Below are positions 1-6,769 of a stretch of DNA of 22,110 nt, one piece after another. The notes beneath the pieces are model-generated. The model was not told the DNA's origin, did not search any database, and worked only from the letters and a program-made list of their open reading frames with translations. This DNA comes from Dokdonella_A sp035760865 (GTDB lineage: Bacteria > Pseudomonadota > Gammaproteobacteria > Xanthomonadales > Rhodanobacteraceae), in NCBI GenBank assembly GCA_035760865.1, contig DASTSE010000163.1, positions 1-22,110 on the forward strand. Reading direction: 5' to 3'. Every line of letters begins with the position of its first letter. Positions within the stretch are counted from its first letter, which is position 1. Made by a program: the position numbers and the translations under genes.

Positions 1-924
1 GCGCGCCACGCCGGTCGCACGATCAAGCGCGTCGCGGTGAAGGGCGCGTTCCACGGTCGGACCGAGCGCCCCGCCCTCTACTCCGACTCGTCGCGCAAGG
101 CCTACGAGCAGAACCTCGCGAGCTTCCGCAACGAGACGAGCCTGCTCACGGTCGAACCGTACAGCGTCGAGCAGCTCAAGCAGGTGTTCGCCGACGCGGA
201 CAGGAACGGCTGGTTCATCGAGGCGGTGTTCATCGAACCCGTGATGGGCGAAGGCGATCCGGGCCGCGGCGTGACCCCCGAGTTCTACATCGCCGCGCGC
301 GAGCTGACCAAGGCGCATGGCAGCCTGCTCCTGGTCGATTCGATCCAGGCCGGCCTGCGCGCCCACGGGGTCCTTTCGATCGTCGACTACCCCGGCTTCG
401 AGCAGGTCGAGGCCCCCGACCTCGAGACCTATTCGAAGGCGCTCAACGCCGGGCAGTATCCGCTGTCCGTGCTCGCCGCCAACGAGCGCGCCGCCGGGCT
501 CTACAAGAAGGGCATCTACGGCAACACGATGACCGCCAATCCGCGCGCGCTCGACGTCGCCTGCGCGGTGCTGAAGATGCTCACGCCCGAACTGCGCGAG
601 AACATCCGCGTGCGCGGCAAGGAACTCGTCGCCAAGCTCAACAAGCTCAAGGCCGAGCTGCCGGGCTACATCACGAAGGTCCAGGGCACGGGCCTGCTGT
701 TCTCGTGCGAACTGGCACCGGAGTTCAAGTGCTACGGCGCCGGCAGCACCGAGGAATGGATGCGCGAGCGAGGCTACGGCGTCATCCACGGTGGCGCGAA
801 CTCGCTGCGCTTCACGCCGCGCTTCGACATCACCGCCGCCGAAGCCGACCTGCTCGTCGAAGGCGTCCGTCGTGCGCTGCTCGAAGGGCCGCGCAAGCCG
901 GACGCCGCGCGCGCGGCCGCCTGA
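1..924 (+). CDS. Class III PLP-dependent aminotransferase, 5' truncated by window edge
   Basis: The reading frame is open from base 1, so the start lies outside the window; the GTG at 37 is internal. The visible 307 residues form the C-terminal two thirds of a fold-type I, class III aminotransferase (acetylornithine / 4-aminobutyrate / ornithine aminotransferase superfamily). Visible marks are the GAFHGRT motif near visible residue 15, FIEPVMGEGD, the PLP-ring-binding Asp in LLLVDSIQAG (visible residue about 113) and the Schiff-base Lys in YSKALNAG (about 146, codon 436-438). A small C-terminal domain ends in SLRFTPRFDIT. The Asp motif differs from the usual DE(V/I)QTG, with Ser after the Asp, and the Lys lies in SKALNAGQYP rather than the common AKGLGGG type. 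The substrate cannot be assigned: class membership is firm, specificity is unknown. It is followed by a GC-rich hairpin. Confidence 0.88.
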   Translation, partial: ARHAGRTIKRVAVKGAFHGRTERPALYSDSSRKAYEQNLASFRNETSLLTVEPYSVEQLKQVFADADRNGWFIEAVFIEPVMGEGDPGRGVTPEFYIAARELTKAHGSLLLVDSIQAGLRAHGVLSIVDYPGFEQVEAPDLETYSKALNAGQYPLSVLAANERAAGLYKKGIYGNTMTANPRALDVACAVLKMLTPELRENIRVRGKELVAKLNKLKAELPGYITKVQGTGLLFSCELAPEFKCYGAGSTEEWMRERGYGVIHGGANSLRFTPRFDITAAEADLLVEGVRRALLEGPRKPDAARAAA

Positions 925-934
925 TCTGCCCGCC

Positions 935-955
935 GACCCGGCGCTGCGCCGGGTC
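935..955 (+). terminator. GC-rich hairpin after the aminotransferase gene
   Basis: A perfect 9-bp inverted repeat (GACCCGGCG / CGCCGGGTC) with a CTG loop starts 10 bases after the stop codon. There is no T-tract, so it may be a weak intrinsic terminator, a 3' RNA-protecting hairpin or a Rho-assisted stop. Confidence 0.4.
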
Positions 956-1019
956 ACGGCGTCGGCGACGCCCTGAATCGCCGGCAACGCAATCCAAAAA
1001 GTTGCTGCCTCCCTCTTCA

Positions 1020-1035
1020 CCGCGCGTACGCGCGG
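1020..1035. promoter_or_regulatory. 16-bp perfect palindrome upstream of first PsiF-like gene
   Basis: CCGCGCGTACGCGCGG is a perfect palindrome about 65 bases before the probable ATG at 1100. It could be an operator for the PsiF-repeat gene. No convincing -35/-10 pair and no Pho box was recognised near it. In GC-rich DNA such CG-rich palindromes also arise by chance. Confidence 0.25.
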
Positions 1036-1099
1036 CGTAGACTGCGCCGCACCGCAGTCCGCCGTCGGACGCGGCCACCCCATGGGAAGGAGCATCATC

Positions 1100-1456
1100 A
1101 TGCAGCTGAAGACGACGTCGTCGCTGGTCCTTGCGCTTGCGTTCGTATTCGCAACCGGCGCGACGTTCGCGCAGGATGCGCCGAAATCGGGCAAGGCGCT
1201 CACGCCGCAGCAGGAACGTTTCGGCGCGTGTGCCAAGGAAGCAAAGGCCAAGGGCCTCAAGGGTGCCGAGTACAAGTCCTTCATGAGCACGTGCTCGAAG
1301 GGCGATACCGCAGCGGCCGCCGCGCCGATGACCCAACAGGAAAAGATGACCGCCTGCAATGCGGATGCGAAGGCGAAGGGATTGAAGGGCAAGGACTACA
1401 CCGATTTCCGCAACAACTGCCTGAAGAACCACCCGGACGCTGCCGCTGCCCATTGA
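1100..1456 (+). CDS. PsiF-repeat periplasmic protein (first copy)
   Basis: This predicted secreted protein has 118 residues. ATG 1100 is chosen over ATG 1082 because an AAGGAG Shine-Dalgarno at 1087-1092 sits 7 bases before it and because translation then begins directly with a signal peptide (MQLKTTSS, a hydrophobic core, cleavage near ATFAQDAP). The mature part has two copies of a roughly 33-residue Lys/Ala-rich repeat with the pattern LTxQQ...C...AKAKGLKG..Y..F...C, at about residues 33-66 and 75-107, each with two Cys. This matches the PsiF repeat family, named after an E. coli phosphate-starvation-inducible gene; the biochemical role is unknown. Paired Cys in an exported protein suggest disulfides (inference). 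A related gene follows 324 bases downstream. Confidence 0.85.
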   Translation: MQLKTTSSLVLALAFVFATGATFAQDAPKSGKALTPQQERFGACAKEAKAKGLKGAEYKSFMSTCSKGDTAAAAAPMTQQEKMTACNADAKAKGLKGKDYTDFRNNCLKNHPDAAAAH

Positions 1457-1780
1457 CCACGTTCTCGGGCATGCCTGTGCGCAAGGGGCCGGGTGCACAC
1501 CCGGCCGCTTGCATCGCGAGCCGCGCCTTCCGCACGTGACCGCCGTGATGCCTCGACCGGTCCGCTGCAGCATGCGCTGACGGAGTGCTCGCAACGGGCT
1601 TGCCGCCACGCGCCCCAAGCCTTTCCTACACATCGATCAGCCCTTTCGTCGCTCCACCGACGACGCCCGCCTGCACGAGCTAGCCGGTTCTTCCTCTGTG
1701 TGGGCGATGCCCGCACACGCACACTGCCTCCACCGCGATCGGACCGGTCGCGGATTCATCCATCAGGGAGGAGTGTCACC
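1457..1780. other. Intergenic stretch between the two PsiF-like genes
   Basis: This 324-base gap holds the strong hairpin at 1481-1512 and a second, weaker stem-loop at 1697-1717 (TGTGTGGGC / GCCCGCACA, one wobble pair, GAT loop). No gene with a ribosome binding site was found. An open frame begins in it at 1493 and runs into the second gene, but it has no signal for translation upstream of 1781. The second hairpin may belong to the 5' leader of the downstream gene. Confidence 0.5.
1481..1512 (+). terminator. Long hairpin after first PsiF-like gene
   Basis: A near-perfect inverted repeat pairs 14 of 15 positions (1481-1495 with 1498-1512; single G/G mismatch at 1486/1507). It begins 24 bases after the stop codon. 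The position suggests a transcription terminator or a 3' stabilising structure for the upstream mRNA. No U-run follows it. Confidence 0.55.
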
Positions 1781-2170
1781 ATGCAGATCAGGAACATCGC
1801 GTCTTCGGTTCTCGCCATCGCCTTCGCGTACACCTGTACGGCCCACGCGGCGGCCGCGCCGGATGCGGCTCCGGCCAAGTCCGGCAAGCCGCTGACCGCG
1901 CAGCAGGCACGCATGAAGGGCTGCAACGCCGACGCGAAGTCGAAGTCGCTCAAGGGCGACGAGCGCCGCGCCTTCATGAGCACCTGCCTCAAGGGAAGCG
2001 CGAATGCGCTCACCGCGCACGATGCCGACAAGGCGGCCTCGCCGAGCCCGGCGCAGCTAAAGCGCAAGGCCTGCAGCGCGGAAGCGAAGGAGAAGGGCCT
2101 CAAGGGCAGCGAACGCAAGGCCTTCGTGCGCGATTGCGCGAACGAGGGCGAGGTGGCGAGCGCGAGCTGA
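1781..2170 (+). CDS. PsiF-repeat periplasmic protein (second copy)
   Basis: This is a paralogue of the preceding gene, 129 residues long. ATG 1781 is chosen because GGAGGAG at 1767-1773 lies 7 bases upstream and the protein then starts with a signal peptide (MQIRNIASSVLAIAFA..., cleavage near HAAAA). Two PsiF repeats follow: LTAQQARMKGCNADAKS...FMSTCLKG and AQLKRKACSAEAKEKGLKG...FVRDC. The motif spacing and Cys pairs match the first copy, but the linker between repeats is longer (about 20 residues, Ala/Asp/Ser rich). Function is unknown beyond the family name; export to the periplasm is inferred from the signal peptide. It converges with the iminopeptidase gene. Confidence 0.83.
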   Translation: MQIRNIASSVLAIAFAYTCTAHAAAAPDAAPAKSGKPLTAQQARMKGCNADAKSKSLKGDERRAFMSTCLKGSANALTAHDADKAASPSPAQLKRKACSAEAKEKGLKGSERKAFVRDCANEGEVASAS

Positions 2171-2201
2171 GGCCACCACGCGCCAAGGCGGGTAACGGAT
2201 G

Positions 2202-2215
2202 GCCCGCGCGCGGGC
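2202..2215. terminator. Palindrome between convergent genes
   Basis: GCCCGCGCGCGGGC is a perfect 14-bp palindrome in the 174-base gap between the convergent second PsiF-like gene and the iminopeptidase gene. It could act as a bidirectional stop, but there is no T-run on either side and the stem with a realistic loop is only 5 bp. Confidence 0.25.
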
Positions 2216-2344
2216 GGGGACGGGAGCCCGGCGTGCCGGCGTGACGATGGCGCAGGCGAACGCGCGGGGAGCCATCGATCGCGCGGTGCGGCACGGGCGG
2301 CGATCACAGGGCCGGCACAGGGACGTGCCGCCGCGGTGTCGCCT

Positions 2345-3298
2345 TCAGCGGAAGCGGTCGGTGGCCTCGACCAGTTCGTGCGCGATGCCGGCTTCAAGCG
2401 CGGAGTGGCCCGCATCGGCGACGATACGCAGGTCCGCTTCGGGCCAGGCGCGATGCAGGTCCCAGGCGCTGCGCATCGGGCAGACGACGTCGTACCGCCC
2501 CTGCACGATCACGGCCGGGATGCGCCGCAGCCGATGCGCGTCGCGCAACAGCTGGTCGTCGGCGTCGAAGAATCCGCCGTGGACGAAATAATGGTTCTCG
2601 ATGCGCGCGAACGCGAGCGCGAATTCGTCCTCGCCGCTCGACGCGATGTGCGCCGCATCCTGCAACAGGAAGCTCGTCGCGCCCTCCCACACGGACCATG
2701 CGCGCGCGGCTTCCAGCCGCACCGCGGGATCGGCGCTCGTCAGGCGCCGATGGTAGGCGCTCATGAGATCGCCGCGCTCCGTCGGCGGAATCGGCGCGAG
2801 GTAGCGTTCCCACGCATCCGGGAATATCGCGTCGCAGCCCTTCTGGTAGAACCACTCGAGCTCCCAGCGACGCAGCATGAAGATGCCGCGCAGGACGAGT
2901 TCGCTCACGCGCTCCACATGCGTCTGCGCGTAGGCGAGCGCGAGCGTCGACCCCCACGAGCCGCCGAACACCTGCCAGCGCCCGATGCCGAGGTGCTCGC
3001 GCAAGCGTTCGATGTCGGCGACGAGATGCCAGGTCGTGTTGTCGACGAGCTCGGCATGCGGCGTCGAACGGCCGCAACCACGCTGGTCGAACAGCACGAT
3101 GCGGTAGTGCGCCGGATCGAAGAAGCGCCGCGACTTCGCGTTGCAGCCGGCGCCCGGACCGCCGTGCAGGAACACGACCGGCTTGCCCGCGCGATTGCCG
3201 CACTGCTCGTAGTAGATCCGATGCAGCGGCGAAACCTGCAGGAAACCGGCATCGTACGGTTCGATCTCGGGATACAGCGTACGACGTGGCTGGCTCAT
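2345..3298 (-). CDS. pip: Proline iminopeptidase (prolyl aminopeptidase, S33 family)
   Basis: This 317-residue alpha/beta hydrolase removes N-terminal proline from peptides, presumably in the cytoplasm since no signal peptide is seen. The family signature is complete: oxyanion-hole HGGPG (residues 45-49), DQRGCGRS (71-78), DNTTWHLVADIE, nucleophile elbow GGSWGS with Ser114, Asp270 in GRYDVV and His298 in AGHS. Internal blocks such as LTSADP and WSVWEG, and the FARIENHYF stretch, are typical of bacterial Pip enzymes of the Xanthomonas type. The frame stays open upstream, but the start at 3298 (MSQPRRTLYPEIEPYD) matches the usual family N-terminus and length. Its ribosome binding site is weak (TGGAA about 8 bases upstream). 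It lies downstream of tRNA-Pro on the same strand. Confidence 0.93.
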   Translation of the reverse strand: MSQPRRTLYPEIEPYDAGFLQVSPLHRIYYEQCGNRAGKPVVFLHGGPGAGCNAKSRRFFDPAHYRIVLFDQRGCGRSTPHAELVDNTTWHLVADIERLREHLGIGRWQVFGGSWGSTLALAYAQTHVERVSELVLRGIFMLRRWELEWFYQKGCDAIFPDAWERYLAPIPPTERGDLMSAYHRRLTSADPAVRLEAARAWSVWEGATSFLLQDAAHIASSGEDEFALAFARIENHYFVHGGFFDADDQLLRDAHRLRRIPAVIVQGRYDVVCPMRSAWDLHRAWPEADLRIVADAGHSALEAGIAHELVEATDRFR

Positions 3299-3425
3299 GC
3301 GGTGTACGGTTCCAGGAACGGCGGATCGCTTCGACCCTGCTCTTCGTGAAGAGTGCGCGCGGGGATGTGCGCTCTGGACGCTGCGAAGCCGAAGGGCGAC
3401 CTGCGACCGAAGAACCGCCGAAGGA

Positions 3426-3443
3426 GCCCGCAAGGATGCGGGC
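3426..3443 (-). terminator. Probable terminator after tRNA-Pro
   Basis: On the minus strand, 8 bases after the encoded CCA end of tRNA-Pro, GCCCGCA / TGCGGGC forms a 7-bp stem with a TCCT loop, followed by a pyrimidine-rich CTCCTTC. This fits an intrinsic terminator of modest strength. Confidence 0.5.
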
Positions 3444-3451
3444 AAAGATAA

Positions 3452-3528
3452 TGGTCGGGGCGGCCGGATTCGAACCGACGACCACCAGTCCCCCAGACTG
3501 GTGCGCTACCAGGCTGCGCTACGCCCCG
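3452..3528 (-). tRNA. tRNA-Pro (anticodon GGG), CCA encoded
   Basis: The gene is 77 nt including CCA. The acceptor stem CGGGGCG / CGCCCCG is perfect, the discriminator is A and CCA is encoded at 3452-3454. The D arm reads GCGC AGCCTGGTA GCGC. The anticodon stem CCAGT / ACTGG encloses loop CTGGGGG (anticodon GGG). The T loop TTCGAAT is canonical. The C1-G72 pair is typical of bacterial tRNA-Pro. Confidence 0.96.
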
Positions 3529-3583
3529 ACGATGCAACTCGCGCGAGTCGGCCGGTTCCGGCCGCTCCGCTTGGGAGCCGACG

Positions 3584-3589
3584 ATTCTA
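3584..3589 (-). promoter_or_regulatory. Candidate -10 element for tRNA-Pro
   Basis: TAGAAT on the minus strand lies 55 bases before the tRNA-Pro 5' end and just after the regulator gene's stop. No good -35 is visible at 16-18 bases. A 7-bp dyad (3549-3564, CGGCCGG / CCGGCCG) lies between it and the tRNA. The call is tentative; the tRNA may instead be read through from the upstream operon and processed. Confidence 0.3.
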
Positions 3590-3606
3590 GCAGATGCGTC
3601 GCGCGA

Positions 3607-3963
3607 TCAGCGACGCAGGATCTGCAGCACTTCCTCCAGTTCCATGCGCACCTGGCGCACGATCTGGTTGGAAATGCTCGACTCGGCCCGCGCCTGCGAG
3701 CCTTCCAGGCGCTGGCGCGCTCCGGTGATCGTGAAACCCTGGTCGTACAGCAGCGACCGGATCTGGCGGATCATCAGGACGTCGTGGCGCTGGTAATAGC
3801 GGCGGTTGCCGCGCCGTTTCACCGGCTTGAGGTTGGGAAACTCCTGTTCCCAATAGCGCAACACGTGCGGTTTGACCGCACAGAGTTCGCTGACCTCCCC
3901 AATGGTGAAATAGCGCTTCGCCGGGATGACCGGAAGTTCGCTATTGCTGCCCTGATCCAGCAT
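3607..3963 (-). CDS. MerR-family transcriptional regulator downstream of ihfA
   Basis: This small 118-residue DNA-binding protein has a MerR-type winged helix-turn-helix at about residues 17-85. It shows YFTIGEVSELCAVKPHVLRYWEQEFP, then the wing and second helix region NRRYYQRHDVLMIRQIRSLLYDQGFTITGARQRL. The C-terminal tail (86-118) is predicted helical and probably dimerises, as in MerR proteins. No effector-binding domain and no Cys metal cluster is present, so the ligand, if any, is unknown. The start at 3963 overlaps the end of ihfA by 23 bp, implying co-transcription and perhaps translational coupling. A MerR-like gene after ihfA and before tRNA-Pro is a common gammaproteobacterial arrangement; the targets are not evident. 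Confidence 0.88.
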   Translation of the reverse strand: MLDQGSNSELPVIPAKRYFTIGEVSELCAVKPHVLRYWEQEFPNLKPVKRRGNRRYYQRHDVLMIRQIRSLLYDQGFTITGARQRLEGSQARAESSISNQIVRQVRMELEEVLQILRR

Positions 3964-4243
3964 AGGCTTCGACCCGGACCTTCAGTTTCTGTCCCGGACG
4001 GAACGTCACCACCCGCCGCGCGGAAATCGGAATCTCCACGCCGGTCTTTGGGTTACGCCCTGGACGCTGATTCTTGAAACGCAAGTCGAAGTTGCCGAAA
4101 CCCGACAGCTTCACCTGCTCCCCTTTTTCAAGCGCATCGCGTACGACTTCGAAGAACGCGTCGACGAATTCCTTGGCTTCGCGTTTGTTGAGACCGACGT
4201 CCAGGAACAGACGCTCGGCCATCTCCGCCTTCGTCAACGCCAT
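3941..4243 (-). CDS. ihfA: Integration host factor alpha subunit
   Basis: This is a 100-residue HU/IHF-family DNA-bending protein that pairs with the beta subunit to bend DNA sharply at specific sites. The start at 4243 (MALTKAEMAERLF) is chosen because it matches IHF alpha proteins (about 99 residues) and follows GAGGGTAGG closely; the longer in-frame extension runs into pheT. Visible features are the dimerisation helices (residues 3-40), SGFGNFDLR (47-55) and the DNA-intercalating arm PGRNPKTG with Pro65, then RRVVTFRPGQKLK. The pheT stop codon (4245-4247) ends one base before the ihfA ATG, so the genes form one transcription unit. The order pheS-pheT-ihfA is widely conserved. Confidence 0.96.
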   Translation of the reverse strand: MALTKAEMAERLFLDVGLNKREAKEFVDAFFEVVRDALEKGEQVKLSGFGNFDLRFKNQRPGRNPKTGVEIPISARRVVTFRPGQKLKVRVEAYAGSGQQ

Positions 4244-4244
4244 C

Positions 4245-6632
4245 CTACCCTCGCAACTTTGCTTTGCAAACCGATTCCAGTGCGGCAACCGCGAGAGCCG
4301 TGCAGCGGTCAGCGTCCTGATCCGTAAGGGTGCGGTAACGGTCCTGCAAAATCAAGCCAATAGCGAGACTTTTGACGCCGCTGCCGAGGTTTGGACCCGC
4401 ATAGCGATCGAACAGGACCACCTGTGCGAGCGTTTCGCCAACCGCATCACGGATCGCGGCTTCGACCGCCGCGTACGGCACCGCCTCGGGCAGTTCGAAG
4501 GAGAGGTCGCGACGCACCGACGGGAAACGCGACACCGCTTCGGCGCGCGGCAGCTCGCGGCGCGATACCGAGGCGAGATCGAACTCGAACGCGAACACGT
4601 CCTCCTCGAGATCGAGCCGGGCGACCAGGTCCGGGTGCAACGCGCCGATCGAGCCGACCACGGCGCCATCGCGACGCACTTCGGCGCCCTGCCCCGGATG
4701 CAGCCAGGCCGGGCCGCCCGGGGCGAAGCTGAACGTGTCCGTCGCGTTGGTCAACGCGAACAGCGATTCCGCGTCGCCCTTGAGGTCGAAGAAATCGACG
4801 GCGCGCGCTTCGCTCGCCCAGCTCTCGGCGACCGCACGGCCGCAGGCGACGCCGGCGATCCGCTCGAACTCGACCGGAGAGGGATCGGCGCCGGTTCCGC
4901 TCGCGAACACGCGCCCGACTTCGAACAGGCGCACGCGCGCCTGCTGGCGGCGGCGGTTCGCCGCAAGCGCGGCGACGAGTCCGGGCAGGAGCGACGTGCG
5001 CATGACGCCGAGGTCGGCCGAGAGCGGATTGGCGAGCGCGATCGCGCCCGTGTCGAGCCGCCATGTGCGCAACAGCTCGTGCGGCACGAAGGCGTAGCAG
5101 ATGGCCTCGACATAGTCGCGCGCGACGAGCTGCGCGCGCGGCCGCGAAACGTCCAGGCGCGCCTCCGGCAGCACCGGCCCGAGCAGTTCGCCGCGCGGCG
5201 GACGCGTCGGCACGCGCTCGTAGCCGTGCACGCGGACGACTTCCTCGATGAGGTCTTCTTCGATCTGGATGTCGAAGCGATGGCTCGGCGGCGTCGCACG
5301 CCAGCCGTCGGCGGTTGCTTCGACCTGCATGCCGAGCGCGCGCAGTATGCGCTCGACGTCGGCGTCGGCGATGTCGATGCCGAGCAGGCGCGCGAGGCGA
5401 ATTCGGCGCAATGGGACGGCGGCGCGCAGCGGCAGGTCCGACGCCACGACCGACTCCCTGACGGGCCCAGGGGTACCGCCCGCGATCGCGAGGATCAGCG
5501 CGGTCGCGCGTTCGATCGCGCGCCGCGGCATGTCCGGGTCGACGCCGCGCTCGAACCGGTGGGACGCATCGGTATGCAGGCCGAGCCGGCGCGCCCGGCC
5601 CATGATCGCGCCGGGCGCGAAGTGCGCCGCCTCGAGGAACACGGTCGTGGTCGTGTCGGTCACGCGCGAATCGAGTCCGCCCATGATGCCGGCGAGACCG
5701 TGCAGGCCGGCGCGGTCGGCGATCACGAGGAACCCGTCGTCGAGTTCGTGCTCGCTGCCGTCGAGCAGCTTCACGCGCTCGTTCGCGCGCGCGCGGCGCA
5801 CCGAGATCGGGCCGTCGAGCTTCGCGTCGTCGTACGCATGCATCGGCTGGCCGAGCTCGAGCATCACGTACTGGGTGACGTCGACGAGCGCACTGACCGG
5901 ACGCACGCCACTGCGACGCAGCCGTTCGGCCATCCACAGCGGCGTCTTCGCGGTCGCGTCGATGCCCTCGATGACCCGGCCGCAATAGCGCGGGCAGTCC
6001 GCGCCGTCGTCGAGCGCCGCCTCGCGCGATGCATCCGACCCGGTCGCGACCGGCGCGGTCGCGGGCATGTGCAGTGCGGTCCCGAACAGTGCCGACACGT
6101 CGCGCGCGAGACCGAGCACGCTGAGGCAATCGGGTCGGTTCGGCGTGAGCTTGATCTCGACGCTCGCATCGGGCAGGCCGAGATAGCGCGCGAGCGGCGT
6201 GCCGACCGGCGCGTCGGCGGGCAGCTCCATGAGGCCCGACGCATCGGCGTCGATGCCGAGTTCCTTCGCCGAGCAGAGCATGCCGTTCGACTCGATGCCG
6301 CGCAGCGCGGCGCGCTTGATCTCCATGCCGTTCGGCATCGTCGTGCCGATCGTCGCGAGCGGTGCCTTGAGCCCGGTGCGCGCATTCGGCGCGCCGCAGA
6401 CGATCGCGATCGGTGCCGCGCCGCCGTAGGCGACCTCGCACACGCGCAGCTTGTCGGCGTTCGGATGCGGCGCGCAGGCGACGATCTCGCCGACGACGAC
6501 GCCGTCGAGCCCGGCACCGAGCGGCTCGACGCCTTCGACCTCGAGCCCGGCCATCGTCAGGCGGTGCATGAGCGCGTCGCGATCGGCCGGGATGTCGACG
6601 AGTTCGCGCAGCCAGTTTTCGCTGAATTTCAT
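4245..6632 (-). CDS. pheT: Phenylalanine-tRNA ligase beta subunit
   Basis: At 795 residues this equals the length of the E. coli beta subunit. With PheS it forms the alpha2-beta2 enzyme that charges tRNA-Phe; the beta subunit carries tRNA-binding and editing modules. Domains in order are: N-terminal MKFSENWLRELVDI, an EMAP/OB-fold tRNA-binding domain around residues 40-150 (GEIVACAPHPNADKLRVC), the B3/B4 editing region (NRPDCLSVLGLARDVSAL; SALVDVTQYVMLELGQPMHAYD), the B5 domain (ERILRALGMQVE; PSHRFDIQIEEDLIEEVVRVHGY), a catalytic-like core, and the C-terminal FDX-ACB anticodon-binding domain (SRFPSVRRDLSFELPE...GVKSLAIGLILQD). The Shine-Dalgarno before 6632 is poor. The 137-base gap to pheS carries repeats described separately. 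Confidence 0.97.
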   Translation of the reverse strand: MKFSENWLRELVDIPADRDALMHRLTMAGLEVEGVEPLGAGLDGVVVGEIVACAPHPNADKLRVCEVAYGGAAPIAIVCGAPNARTGLKAPLATIGTTMPNGMEIKRAALRGIESNGMLCSAKELGIDADASGLMELPADAPVGTPLARYLGLPDASVEIKLTPNRPDCLSVLGLARDVSALFGTALHMPATAPVATGSDASREAALDDGADCPRYCGRVIEGIDATAKTPLWMAERLRRSGVRPVSALVDVTQYVMLELGQPMHAYDDAKLDGPISVRRARANERVKLLDGSEHELDDGFLVIADRAGLHGLAGIMGGLDSRVTDTTTTVFLEAAHFAPGAIMGRARRLGLHTDASHRFERGVDPDMPRRAIERATALILAIAGGTPGPVRESVVASDLPLRAAVPLRRIRLARLLGIDIADADVERILRALGMQVEATADGWRATPPSHRFDIQIEEDLIEEVVRVHGYERVPTRPPRGELLGPVLPEARLDVSRPRAQLVARDYVEAICYAFVPHELLRTWRLDTGAIALANPLSADLGVMRTSLLPGLVAALAANRRRQQARVRLFEVGRVFASGTGADPSPVEFERIAGVACGRAVAESWASEARAVDFFDLKGDAESLFALTNATDTFSFAPGGPAWLHPGQGAEVRRDGAVVGSIGALHPDLVARLDLEEDVFAFEFDLASVSRRELPRAEAVSRFPSVRRDLSFELPEAVPYAAVEAAIRDAVGETLAQVVLFDRYAGPNLGSGVKSLAIGLILQDRYRTLTDQDADRCTALAVAALESVCKAKLRG

Positions 6633-6640
6633 GGGAAGGC

Positions 6641-6757
6641 CGGGATTGGGGATTCGGGATTCGGGATTCGAAAGAGATGTCGCGCAGGCACCGACGGCGG
6701 GATCCGGTGGACGGAGGCGGGATTCTGCTTCCGCGAAATCCCCGATCCCCCATCCCC
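6641..6757. repeat. GGGATT-type repeat spacer between pheS and pheT
   Basis: On the plus strand 6642-6668 carries four tandem variants of GGGATT(C/G), the last three as GGGATTC or GGGATT. At 6736-6757 the complementary motif recurs as AAATCCCC GATCCCCC ATCCCC. The two arms form an imperfect inverted repeat around about 66 bases. The same GGGATTCGGGATT units are well known as dispersed intergenic repeats in Xanthomonadales. The element lies within the pheS-pheT transcript, so it would be transcribed and could fold into a long hairpin. No transposase or target duplication is visible. Confidence 0.65.
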
Positions 6758-6769
6758 ACTCTTTGCCTC

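Noticed and set aside
1493..1780. N-terminal extension of the second PsiF-like gene from 1493
   Set aside because: GGAGGAG and a signal peptide at 1781 define the start, and the extension would bury the signal peptide.
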